Assembly (NCBI GenBank): GCA_004297235.1
Contig: SCUR01000014.1
Location: 1 to 23,116 of the forward strand
Direction: 5' to 3'
Source of the DNA: Candidatus Manganitrophaceae bacterium
GTDB taxonomy: Bacteria > Nitrospirota > Nitrospiria > SBBL01 > Manganitrophaceae
Length of the DNA stretch: 23,116 bases
A program made the position numbers and the translations under genes. The notes beneath the pieces were generated by a model, which worked only from the letters and a program-made list of their open reading frames with translations, made no database searches and was not told the origin of the DNA. Numbering within the stretch: position 1 is the stretch's first letter; each line of letters begins with the position of its first letter. Positions 8,243-15,444 of this stretch are shown one piece after another.

Positions 8243-8600
8243 AAAAACGTTCGAGGAGGGTCTTCACCTCCTTGATCGTGAACGGCTTTTGAATAAAAAG
8301 ATTTCCTGTCTCTCTGAGGAACGAAATCGTCTCCGGATTGGCGACGTCGCCGGTGATAAAGACAATTCGCTTGGCAAGGTCGGGAAAGCGTTCCTGGATC
8401 TTGAAATAAAACTCCTTCCCGTTCATGAGCGGCATTTTCATGTCGAGAAAGATGGCGTCGTACTCCCGATCTTTTAACTTTCCCGCCGCTTCCCGGCTGT
8501 CGGAGGCCTGATCCACTTCATAGCCGATCTTGGAAAGCAGGTGAGTCAACAGATCAAGAAGAAGCTGCTCATCGTCAATGATCAGGATTCTCTTGGCCAT
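8196..8600 (-). CDS. Stand-alone response-regulator receiver protein
   Basis: A single CheY-like receiver of 134 residues with no output domain. The phosphorylation set is complete: Asp9-Asp10 (LIIDDEQ), acceptor Asp53 (IFLDMKMP), Thr83 (FITGD) and Lys105 (IQKPF). I prefer ATG 8600, which has AAAGGGG just upstream and a product starting directly with the beta-1 strand. An in-frame ATG at 8630 would add ten residues. It follows the HTH-only gene by 34 bases (four if the earlier start is used), so the two are probably cotranscribed and could act as a split regulator. Its C-terminal 15 codons or so run antisense over the end of prfB. Confidence 0.9.
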   Translation of the reverse strand: MAKRILIIDDEQLLLDLLTHLLSKIGYEVDQASDSREAAGKLKDREYDAIFLDMKMPLMNGKEFYFKIQERFPDLAKRIVFITGDVANPETISFLRETGNLFIQKPFTIKEVKTLLERFFMDAPSSSDASDIPQ

Positions 8601-8634
8601 CGCCCCTTTATCAGCCGACGTTCGATCCATCCGG

Positions 8635-8856
8635 CTACGCTTCTTGATCGATCCGAACCAATCCTTTTTGAATGGCGTACCGAATCAACTCGGCCAGATT
8701 CCGAAGGGCGAGTTTATTCATGATGTTGGCCCGGTGAGTTTCGACCGTCTTGACACTAATCCCAAGTTTTTCCGCAACTTCTCTGTTTTTATAACCGTCG
8801 GCGACAAGGCGCACAATTTCGGTCTCACGCTTGGTTAAAGATCTCTTCTCCGGCAT
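8635..8856 (-). CDS. HTH-only LuxR/GerE-family DNA-binding protein
   Basis: A 73-residue protein that is essentially one LuxR-type helix-turn-helix (about 6-66): LTKRETEIVRLVADG, then REVAEKLGISVKTVETHRANIM. No receiver, autoinducer or sensor domain is present. It resembles the HTH of the NarL regulator at 9260-9928; both end in LIRYAIQ(K/R)G. ATG 8856 follows AGAGGAAGAGG, a good ribosome site, so the short form looks genuine rather than a truncated fragment. A receiver-only gene lies directly downstream. A candidate promoter is at 9151-9179, implying a long leader. Control of phosphorylation or dimerisation is unknown. Confidence 0.85.
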   Translation of the reverse strand: MPEKRSLTKRETEIVRLVADGYKNREVAEKLGISVKTVETHRANIMNKLALRNLAELIRYAIQKGLVRIDQEA

Positions 8857-9150
8857 CCTCTTCCTCTTTATGATTATGAGTTCAACATGAATGAGTTCTT
8901 ATCCAAAGGGAGGGAACTGTTAAGCAAAAAAAGGGAATGAAAAAAGGCGAGGGGAACAGCGTACGAGGCATTCGTTCGTGCGTTCGTCTTTCCAAGATTA
9001 AATCGATTCTCCCAAAACATCGGACAGACTTCCAACGTGACTTTACCGACCTCTTTCGGGAATAGACTCGGTCGCTGCTTCGGTTCCAGCACAAACCGGA
9101 GGTCTGACCCGGACTCGGGATATTCCAGATGAAGGTAAAAAACGCTAATA

Positions 9151-9179
9151 CTTATAACTGATTGCAATACATTTGTAAA
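9151..9179 (-). promoter_or_regulatory. Promoter for the HTH-only/receiver pair
   Basis: Minus strand: TTTACA (9179-9174), a 17-base spacer, TATAAG (9156-9151). It implies a leader of about 290 nt before the HTH gene. Confidence 0.5.
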
Positions 9180-9195
9180 TCAGGGGACTCCCTGA
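9180..9195 (-). terminator. Weak hairpin after the NarL regulator gene
   Basis: Perfect inverted repeat TCAGGG-AGTC-CCCTGA on the minus strand followed by only TTT. It lies 65 bases past the NarL stop and abuts the next promoter's -35. It could be a weak terminator or a protein-binding palindrome. Confidence 0.35.
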
Positions 9196-9259
9196 CACTC
9201 CGCATCGGCGCGGGAGGCAAGGCCGGAAAGGGAGATCACTTAACGGAGAGTGAGGACTT

Positions 9260-9928
9260 CTAGGAGTGGGCGACTTCCACCCAGCCTCTCTGGATGGCAT
9301 ATCGGATCAGTCCCGCCGCGTTGTGGATGTTCAGTTTTTGCATGATGTGGGATCGATGCGTTTCGATGGTCTTGGAGCTCAATGAAAGTTGCGTGGCGAT
9401 GCTCTTGCTGGTGTGGCCCTCGGCAATCAGCTGAAGCACCTCCCGCTCGCGGGTCGTCAGCGGTTGGGACCGCGTGACGCTGCCGCGGCTCTTCTGCCTC
9501 CCGCCGACATAATCTTCAATGATCGACTTGGAGATCGGAGGGCTGAGGTAGGACTCGCCCCGGTCGACCGCGTGAATGGCGGTGACCAACTCGTCGATGG
9601 CCGAGCCTTTGAGCAGATACCCCGAGGCGCCGGACTGAAGGATCTTGAAGATATACTCCTTCTCCGCATGCATCGTGAGGATCAAAATCTTTATTTCAGG
9701 GGATCGCTTTTTAATCTCGCGGGTCGCCTCCAGGCCGTTGAGGCCGGGCATGCTGATATCCATGATGATGATTTCGGGGAGAAGTTTCTTGACCAGTTCG
9801 ATCGTCTCGTCCCCGTCTTGCGATTCCCCCACAATCTGAAGCTCCGGGTAGGTCTCCAGCAGCTTTCGCATTCCCTGACGGACGATGGTGTGATCATCGG
9901 CGATCATGATTTTAATTTTTCTCGTCAC
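9260..9928 (-). CDS. NarL/FixJ-family response regulator
   Basis: Phosphorylation-dependent transcription factor of 222 residues. The receiver (about 4-120) has the acidic pair Asp11-Asp12, acceptor Asp57 (IIIMDISMPG), Thr in ILTMHA and Lys in YLLKG. A LuxR-type HTH follows (about 155-215; LTTREREVLQLIAEG, then SSKTIETHRSHIMQKL). The start is GTG 9928, overlapping the upstream kinase stop by four bases (GTGA) with GAGGGG just ahead, so kinase and regulator are translationally coupled and almost certainly cognate. Target genes cannot be read from the sequence. Confidence 0.95.
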   Translation of the reverse strand: MTRKIKIMIADDHTIVRQGMRKLLETYPELQIVGESQDGDETIELVKKLLPEIIIMDISMPGLNGLEATREIKKRSPEIKILILTMHAEKEYIFKILQSGASGYLLKGSAIDELVTAIHAVDRGESYLSPPISKSIIEDYVGGRQKSRGSVTRSQPLTTREREVLQLIAEGHTSKSIATQLSLSSKTIETHRSHIMQKLNIHNAAGLIRYAIQRGWVEVAHS

Positions 9929-12576
9929 GCTCCCCTCTTCACGATCGGCACCTTAATCGAAATGCGCGTTCCCTGGCCCGGATCCGAGTCGATGAAAAAC
10001 GTTCCCCCCGCCAATTCGACCCTCTCTTTCATTCCCAAGATGCCGAGACCCCGCCGGATCATCGGCGGAGAGGAGAAGTATCGTTTCACTTCAAAACCCT
10101 TGCCGTCATCGGTGACGTAGAGATGGATATGGACATCCTTCTTCTCCAGTGAGAGAACGACCGATTCGGCCTGCGCATGCTTCGCAACATTGGTGAGGGC
10201 TTCTTGTATCACCCGATAGAGGAGGATCTCGATCTTCGCCGAGAGCCGCTTCTGCAGCCCGGTCGTCTGAAGATGAACGGCCGTCCGGGTCCGCTTGGAG
10301 TACTCCTCGATGTACCAGCGCAGTGTCGGCACCAGGCCAAGCTCGTCCAGAATCGCAGGACGCAGATCATAAGAGAGCCGCCGCAGCTCTTCCATGATCT
10401 TCCCGACTTGGGTCTTAACCTCGTCGATTTTTTCTCTGACCGCTTTCTCGGAAGGGGCCAACTCCTTTTCCACCCACTCCAGATTCATCTTGATTCCGGT
10501 CAGCGCCTGCCCCGCTTCATCGTGCAGCTCTTGCGCGATCCGCCGCCGCTCCTCTTCCTGGATGTTCACGATGGCGGAAGAAAGGGTCTGCAGACGTTCC
10601 ATATGCTTGGTGACCGCCTGATAGAGGGTGGCATTCTCAATGGCGACCGAAACCTGATTGGCGAGGGTGACGATTTTCTGGATCTCTTCCGTTGTAAACT
10701 GCCGGAAGTAACGGGTCTCATCGAGGAGGAGCACGCCGATGACCCGCTCTTTAATGACCAACGGGACCGACAAAAGCGATCTCGATTTAAAAACATCGAT
10801 CCACTTTTTCGCGACCCGCGGATCCTGGGGGGCGTTCTCGATCATAAAAGAATGCTGCTCCCGGACCGTCAGGGAGACGAGGGTGTTCTCGTTCATCTTG
10901 ATCTCGACTTTACGGATCGCATCCCCCCGCTGATCGGAGGCGGCGACGCCGTAGAGCACGTTTCGCTTGTCGTCGACCGAAAAAATATAACAGTTGCTCG
11001 CCCCGATCATCCGGGTGAGGCTGTTTGCGACCGAGGAGAGGAGTTGATCGAGATGAAGGCTCTTGGTGATCGACTGGCTGACCTCATTCATGATCGTCAG
11101 ATCCTCGACCCGCTGACGCGCCCGATCGAACAGCTTCATGTTGTCGATTGCAAACCCGATCTCGCGGCCGACAAAACCGAGAATGCTCAGATCGTTCTCC
11201 GTGAAGGGCCGGATTCGGCTGAACAGAGAGAGGGTCCCCCAAATCTGCCCCGCGGATTGAATCGGCACCCCCATATAAGAGAGAAGGCCCTCCTCTCCGA
11301 CGAACCGCTTCTTCAAAGGGCTCTTCGGATCGTCCGCGACGACCAGGGTCGGCGTTTTCTTCTCCACAATTTTTCCGACGACATTCTCTCCGACTTTCAC
11401 CCCCTGTTTTTCAAGGCGCTGCGCCTTCTCGGGGGAAAGGCCTTTTTGGGCCACCAGGAGAAACCGTTGTTTCTTGTCGTCGAACTGAAGGAGGTATCCC
11501 CCCTCGATGTTCATCAACGAAAGGATCTTTTCCAAAGCGGTCCGGAAGACATCTCCCTCTTGAAAAGAACGGCTTAAGCTCGAAAAAAGAGACTCCAACA
11601 GGGTCAATTCGATTCTCTTGTCGGAGAGCTCTTTTTCGAAGACCTCGATCTCTGTGGCATCCTGCGCGGTGACCTCGATGCCGGCCATTTTTCCTTCCTT
11701 GAGATAAGGAGCGATCTGGACATTCAAAACCCGCTTTGACTCGCCCTTTTTTAAAATATCCAACTGGAAGGGAGGAAGATTCCTTTGCCCGGACTTGAGC
11801 GCCTCGACCTGCCCGGAAAAAGAGGCGGCTCCCCCCGGCGTCAACAGACGCGAGAACGCCGTCTTATAGAGCTGATCCTTCTCATAACCGACGAACTGAG
11901 TGAATTCGGCATTGGTTGAAACGATGCGGCCGTTTAAATCCAACCCGACGGTGAGCTTCTGCTCCGTCTCGGTCGGGACCGGCGTCGTTTGCTGAGAGAT
12001 GAAAGGAGAGATCAGTTTTGCAACCGTCAAGAAGAGCTCTCGGTCTTTCGGCGTCATCGCATGGGGCTTTGCGAAGCCGATGGAGAACGATCCGAGCACT
12101 TTCCCGTCGGACTGGAGGGTCGCGCCGGCGAAGCTTTGGATGTTCATCCCGCGGATGACCTGACCAACGAAGATCGGGTCTTTGGAAATTTCATGTGAAA
12201 AGAGAGTGGGGCCGTTCTGGAGGATGATGGTCGGGAGAGACTGCCAGGCGCGAGGAATCACGCCGTTTTTCCCAAAATCTTTCGGCATCCCCCGGAAAGA
12301 GAGCAGAATCCACTCCTTCCTCTCCTCCTCGCGGCTGAAAAGGAGGAGGACGTCGGCCCCCATCACTTTGAAAATTTGATCTAGAAGGAGATTGAGGAAC
12401 TTCGGCGGATCGCGAACCAATGCGGCATGGTCCGCCATGACTTGTAAAATCGGGTCGAGTTTTTCAAAGGGAGAGGCTGCTTCGCGGCCCTCAGGAGGAG
12501 GCTCATCACTGACCGATTTGCTGAAGGAGCTCCCCTCTTCCTCCTCCATTGGGACAGGTACCTGTTCTTCGGACAT
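9925..12576 (-). CDS. Soluble GAF-PAS-GAF-GAF histidine kinase of the NarX/DesK (HisKA_3) type
   Basis: Sensor kinase of 883 residues with no membrane span or signal peptide, so it senses in the cytoplasm. Domains by inspection: acidic, probably disordered N-terminus (1-40), GAF (about 45-200), PAS (about 210-320), two more GAF modules (about 330-480 and 495-650), HisKA_3 with phospho-acceptor His685 in IAQELHDEAGQALTG, and HATPase_c (about 775-880) with Asn796, DDGKGFEV and GLGILGMKER. Stacked GAF domains may bind haem, nucleotides, nitric oxide or nothing; no specific ligand residues can be assigned here. ATG 12576 has AAGG seven bases upstream and a strong promoter at 12739-12767. It forms an operon with the NarL regulator. 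Confidence 0.93.
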   Translation of the reverse strand: MSEEQVPVPMEEEEGSSFSKSVSDEPPPEGREAASPFEKLDPILQVMADHAALVRDPPKFLNLLLDQIFKVMGADVLLLFSREEERKEWILLSFRGMPKDFGKNGVIPRAWQSLPTIILQNGPTLFSHEISKDPIFVGQVIRGMNIQSFAGATLQSDGKVLGSFSIGFAKPHAMTPKDRELFLTVAKLISPFISQQTTPVPTETEQKLTVGLDLNGRIVSTNAEFTQFVGYEKDQLYKTAFSRLLTPGGAASFSGQVEALKSGQRNLPPFQLDILKKGESKRVLNVQIAPYLKEGKMAGIEVTAQDATEIEVFEKELSDKRIELTLLESLFSSLSRSFQEGDVFRTALEKILSLMNIEGGYLLQFDDKKQRFLLVAQKGLSPEKAQRLEKQGVKVGENVVGKIVEKKTPTLVVADDPKSPLKKRFVGEEGLLSYMGVPIQSAGQIWGTLSLFSRIRPFTENDLSILGFVGREIGFAIDNMKLFDRARQRVEDLTIMNEVSQSITKSLHLDQLLSSVANSLTRMIGASNCYIFSVDDKRNVLYGVAASDQRGDAIRKVEIKMNENTLVSLTVREQHSFMIENAPQDPRVAKKWIDVFKSRSLLSVPLVIKERVIGVLLLDETRYFRQFTTEEIQKIVTLANQVSVAIENATLYQAVTKHMERLQTLSSAIVNIQEEERRRIAQELHDEAGQALTGIKMNLEWVEKELAPSEKAVREKIDEVKTQVGKIMEELRRLSYDLRPAILDELGLVPTLRWYIEEYSKRTRTAVHLQTTGLQKRLSAKIEILLYRVIQEALTNVAKHAQAESVVLSLEKKDVHIHLYVTDDGKGFEVKRYFSSPPMIRRGLGILGMKERVELAGGTFFIDSDPGQGTRISIKVPIVKRGA

Positions 12577-12919
12577 CCTTAATCCTTACTCGCTCACACC
12601 CTTGATTCAACCGATGGTACTTACCTTCGCGCTAGTAAGGGGGTGGAACTTCCTTTCCTGGCCAGTTCAAGAGTGAGGTGGATATGTCTGAATTCGGTGC
12701 ATCCTAAGGGACTGCTGCAGATAGCATAATCGGCGGTGACTGTAACATAGATCCCTAGAGATGTCAAAGAATTTTAAAATCTTCTCGCCAGGATCGGAGC
12801 ATTGACCTTTTCGGAAAGAAAGGCCCCGCTTCGACCCGCGATCGATCAGACTCAGACTGTCTTCCCCAAGGGCCTTCTTGACGATCCTTCACTTTCCATT
12901 CAAGCGGTATCGCGGAGGT
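12577..12919. other. 343-bp intergenic stretch carrying the kinase promoter
   Basis: Contains the promoter at 12739-12767 and a leader of about 155 nt that is visibly more AT-rich than the genes. I see no riboswitch family, conserved ORF or strong terminator for the HD-GYP gene ending at 12920. Confidence 0.6.
12739..12767 (-). promoter_or_regulatory. Strong sigma-70 promoter for the histidine kinase/NarL operon
   Basis: Minus strand: consensus TTGACA (12767-12762), an optimal 17-base spacer, TACAGT (12744-12739). The start is expected near 12732. Confidence 0.8.
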
Positions 12920-13996
12920 TCAGGCGACTTCCCGCTCCTCTTCATAGTGAAGAGGGCGCTCCCGCGCCTTTAACCACTGCTCTTTCGGAATGCTCATAAA
13001 GACGCGGACGATATTCGGATCGAATTGAACCCCCGACGCGCGGATGATTTCGGCGCGGGCCGCCTCGAAGGGGAGCGCTCTTCGATAGGGACGATCGGAG
13101 GTCATTGCATCAAGGGCATCCACGATCGCAAAAACACGTGCGCCAAACGGGATCTCTTCCCCCTTCAGGCCTCTTGGATAACCGGTGCCGTCGTAGCGCT
13201 CTTGATGGCTGTAGACGATCTCGGAGGCTTCGTTTAAGAAATCAATCTTGGAGAGAAGTCGCTTTCCAAGCTCCGCATGGGTCATCATGATCTCCATCTC
13301 CTGCTTGGTCAGCTTTCCCGGACGGAGCAGAATATCGTCGGGAATGCCGATCTTTCCGATATCATGGAGATAGACCCCCCGCTCCAAGGTCTCGAGCTCC
13401 TGATCGTTCATTCCGAGGGTTCGGCCTAAAAGAAGGGCGTAATGGGTCACCCGCCGGGAGTGGGCATGCGTCCCGATATCGCGCGTATCGAGCGCGGAGC
13501 CGAGCGCTTCAAGGGTGGCGCGATAGCTGGCCCGAATCTTCTTCAACGCTTCATGCAGCTCGCGGGTTCGCTCCTCCACTTTCCTTTCAAGGTGAAACTG
13601 GTATTCTCGGTTCTCGATGATCAATCTTCTCCGATGAAGCGCCTTGTCGACGCTGAGGATGACCTCGTCCAGATTGAAAGGCTTAATGAGGTAGTTATCC
13701 GCCCCCAGTCGCATCGCCTCGATCGCGGTTTCAGCCGCATGGACGGCGGTGACCATGATGAACGAGAGGTCGCGATCGGCCGCTTTGGCCTCTTTCAGCA
13801 AATCGATCCCGGACATGCCGGGCATCAGAATATCGGATAGAACGAGCTGAAAAGGTTTTCTCTTTAGCTTTGAAAGCGCCTCTTCCCCCCCTTCGGCGCG
13901 CTCACACTCGTAACCTTCGTTGGAGAGCACCTCAAAGAGGATATCCCGAATATTCTCCTCATCATCGACAATAAGGATGATTCCTTTTTCCATCAT
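12920..13996 (-). CDS. Response regulator with HD-GYP domain (probable c-di-GMP phosphodiesterase)
   Basis: 358 residues, RpfG-like. The receiver (about 5-120) has Asp11-Asp12, acceptor Asp55 (LVLSDILMPG), Thr83 and Lys105 (LIKPF). A coiled linker (about 125-160) leads to HD-GYP (about 160-345): HDIGKIGIPD with His211-Asp212, His240 in THAELGKRL, and the family HHExxDGxGYP motif present as HQERYDGTGYP (264-274). The middle His is therefore Gln, while metal-site HD and the GYP loop are kept, so hydrolysis of c-di-GMP is likely but not certain. The start is ATGATG at 13996 with a weak ribosome site. It has its own promoter at 14026-14055. No kinase is adjacent on the same transcript. Confidence 0.92.
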   Translation of the reverse strand: MMEKGIILIVDDEENIRDILFEVLSNEGYECERAEGGEEALSKLKRKPFQLVLSDILMPGMSGIDLLKEAKAADRDLSFIMVTAVHAAETAIEAMRLGADNYLIKPFNLDEVILSVDKALHRRRLIIENREYQFHLERKVEERTRELHEALKKIRASYRATLEALGSALDTRDIGTHAHSRRVTHYALLLGRTLGMNDQELETLERGVYLHDIGKIGIPDDILLRPGKLTKQEMEIMMTHAELGKRLLSKIDFLNEASEIVYSHQERYDGTGYPRGLKGEEIPFGARVFAIVDALDAMTSDRPYRRALPFEAARAEIIRASGVQFDPNIVRVFMSIPKEQWLKARERPLHYEEEREVA

Positions 13997-14025
13997 CGTA
14001 CCCAGAATTTAAACAGACGATTTGT

Positions 14026-14055
14026 ATTCTAGAATAAAAACGACAATACTGTCAA
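14026..14055 (-). promoter_or_regulatory. Promoter for the HD-GYP regulator
   Basis: Minus strand: TTGACA (14055-14050), an 18-base spacer, TAGAAT (14031-14026). A near-palindrome GACAGTATTGTC (11 of 12 bases as 5 of 6 pairs) overlaps the -35 and could be a regulator site. Confidence 0.7.
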
Positions 14056-14225
14056 TGTGGTCGGAGCCGATCAATCCAATCTCAACGGCAAATTCGGCCC
14101 CGAGGGCGCTTCCTTCTGAATCGTCGCCTCGCCGGCCTTGAGGAGGCCCGTCTCGGATCGGAACGGATCAGCACATTCTCCAGGTCCGGGAGGCCGGCCT
14201 CCTCTCGGGGCAAGTAGAAACTTCC

Positions 14226-14256
14226 AAAAAAAAGAGGGAGCTTTCGCTCCCTCTTT
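14226..14256 (-). terminator. Rho-independent terminator of the cytochrome pair
   Basis: Minus strand: AAAGAGGGAGC, GAAA tetraloop, GCTCCCTCTTT, continuing into a run of eight T. A perfect 11-bp stem lies 13 bases past the second cytochrome stop. Confidence 0.93.
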
Positions 14257-14268
14257 CGGGACATCTCA

Positions 14269-14706
14269 TCACTTTTTTCGGCCGAGGCTTCTCTCATAGA
14301 GAAGCACCAGCCAAGCTTCTTCGTCGGTAATCACACTTCCAACCATCGGCATCATCGCCGTTCCAGGACTTCCGTTCTTGATCACCCAGAAGAGTTCCCC
14401 GTCTGTCCGCATCGCGTGAAAAGCGGCGTTGGTGAAGTTTCGCGGAGGAGGATCGAGCCCTGCGGCCGCCAACCCTTCCCCGGTCCCCTCTTTCCCATGA
14501 CAGGTGAAGCAGGTCCCTTTTCCCTCGAAAAGCGCCTTCCCCTTCGTAATGTTCTCCGGGGTCGGCCCGAAAGGATTCTTCAGACTTTGTGCTTCCTTCA
14601 GACGATCCGAAGGAACCCTCGGTCTGGACAACTGCTCTTCGGCCGCCCTCACTGAGGAAAACGTGAAGACGAAAAGCAAAAGAACCGGAAAAAGCTTCCT
14701 GGGCAC
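14269..14706 (-). CDS. Monohaem cytochrome c, downstream paralogue
   Basis: Exported class I-type cytochrome c of 145 residues, a probable periplasmic electron carrier. A Sec signal peptide covers about 1-21 (LFPVLLLFVFTFSSVRA). The haem site CFTCH is at 66-70, and a plausible axial Met is 118 in NGSPGTAMM. It is roughly 55-60% identical by eye to the cytochrome immediately upstream, including PRVP, KNP, GKGTCFTCHG, LDPxPRNF and WVIKNGSPGT. The start is GTG 14706, chosen because the signal peptide begins there; its ribosome site is weak and translation may depend on coupling to the upstream gene 22 bases away. The transcript ends at a strong terminator. Confidence 0.9.
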   Translation of the reverse strand: MPRKLFPVLLLFVFTFSSVRAAEEQLSRPRVPSDRLKEAQSLKNPFGPTPENITKGKALFEGKGTCFTCHGKEGTGEGLAAAGLDPPPRNFTNAAFHAMRTDGELFWVIKNGSPGTAMMPMVGSVITDEEAWLVLLYERSLGRKK

Positions 14707-14728
14707 GCCTACAATCCAAGCGACAAAC

Positions 14729-15172
14729 TTATGGTTGGGTAGCGAGGCTCCGCTCGAAGAGAATCACAAGTGCCATTTCCTCTTCGCTGATCACCCCAGG
14801 AACATAGGAGATCATCCCGGTGCCGGGGCTGCCGTTCTTGATCACCCAAGCCATTTCTCCCTCGGTCTTGGCGGTCGGGAATTTCGGGTTGTGGAAGTTC
14901 CGAGGAGTCGGATCGAGTGCCGCGCCGGCAGGTCCGTCCCCACGTCCTTCATTCCCGTGGCAGGTGAAGCAGGTTCCTTTTCCGGTGAAGATCTCTTTCC
15001 CCTTGGCGATATTATCGGGGGTTGCCTTCATCGGGTTCTTCCAAGCCTTTGCCGCTGCCATCTGATCTGCAGGAACCCGGGGTGCGAGGGGGTCTTTTTC
15101 CGCCGCAGAACCAACATTCACGGTAAACGCTGTTGCAACGAGCATTGCCAAACCGATCCGTCCAAACTTCAT
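14729..15172 (-). CDS. Monohaem cytochrome c, upstream paralogue
   Basis: Exported small cytochrome c of 147 residues. A signal peptide covers about 1-23 (IGLAMLVATAFTVNVGSAA). The haem site CFTCH is at 68-72, and the likely axial Met is 120 in NGSPGTGM. ATG 15172 is preferred over an upstream in-frame start because AAGGAGG lies five bases ahead of it and the signal peptide then starts properly. A consensus promoter at 15343-15371 gives a leader of about 165 nt. With its tandem paralogue it forms a two-gene unit, divergent from an FGE-like lipoprotein. Redox partners are not identifiable; no oxidase or reductase is in the window. Confidence 0.93.
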   Translation of the reverse strand: MKFGRIGLAMLVATAFTVNVGSAAEKDPLAPRVPADQMAAAKAWKNPMKATPDNIAKGKEIFTGKGTCFTCHGNEGRGDGPAGAALDPTPRNFHNPKFPTAKTEGEMAWVIKNGSPGTGMISYVPGVISEEEMALVILFERSLATQP

Positions 15173-15342
15173 CTCTTCCTCCTTAAGTTGTCTCAATGAA
15201 GCTCTGTCTTCTAGTGCTACTTCGGTATTTCTGGTGCCAGCATCATAAAGAATCAGAATGTGAAAAACACTCGCTCCCGCGCTCTGACCTAAAGCACTCT
15301 CGGCTGGAATGGCAAGTGACCTTTTTGGAATAACAAGGCGAT

Positions 15343-15371
15343 AATATATCGATTGGCCGCGGGGGTGTCAA
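15343..15371 (-). promoter_or_regulatory. Consensus promoter for the cytochrome pair
   Basis: Minus strand: TTGACA (15371-15366), a 17-base spacer, TATATT (15348-15343). The -35 lies in the left arm of the inverted repeat at 15364-15394. Confidence 0.85.
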
Positions 15372-15394
15372 GTGTTTTTTGCAAACTTGACACC
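15364..15394. promoter_or_regulatory. Inverted repeat joining two divergent -35 boxes (candidate operator)
   Basis: GGTGTCAAGT (15364-15373), an 11-base AT-rich spacer, ACTTGACACC (15385-15394): a perfect 10-bp dyad. Six bases of each arm are the -35 hexamers of opposite promoters, so four matched bases per arm are left unexplained by promoter function. Confidence 0.6.
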
Positions 15395-15415
15395 TCTTTC
15401 CCGATTCAGTAAGAT
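15387..15415 (+). promoter_or_regulatory. Promoter for the FGE-like lipoprotein/pyrF/pab group
   Basis: TTGACA (15387-15392), a 17-base spacer, TAAGAT (15410-15415). The start is near 15422, giving a leader of only about 23 nt. Confidence 0.75.
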
Positions 15416-15444
15416 TCGGCTCACCTTCAAATGGGATTCAACCG

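Larger units (their letters stand above)
8857..9259. other. 403-bp intergenic stretch with promoter and hairpin, no convincing gene
   Basis: It holds a minus-strand promoter (9151-9179) and a 6-bp-stem hairpin (9180-9195). About 290 bases that would be the leader of the HTH-only gene contain the short repeat ACGAACGCACGAACGAA near 8975 on the minus strand. An open minus frame (8874-9167) has only a TTG start lying inside the promoter and no recognisable product, so I treat it as noncoding. Confidence 0.6.

Noticed and set aside
8874..9167. 97-codon minus frame in the 403-bp gap
   Set aside because: Only a TTG start lying within the promoter, no ribosome site and no recognisable sequence.
10177..11577. 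Plus-strand open frame of 466 codons opposite the histidine kinase
   Set aside because: Mirror of the kinase coding frame with no conserved motif or ribosome site.
12577..12733. Possible c-di-GMP riboswitch in the kinase leader, considered because an HD-GYP gene is adjacent
   Set aside because: The conserved GEMM core sequence is not present on the transcribed strand.
14082..14297. 71-codon minus frame between the cytochromes and the HD-GYP gene
   Set aside because: It crosses the cytochrome terminator and encodes a basic low-complexity peptide.
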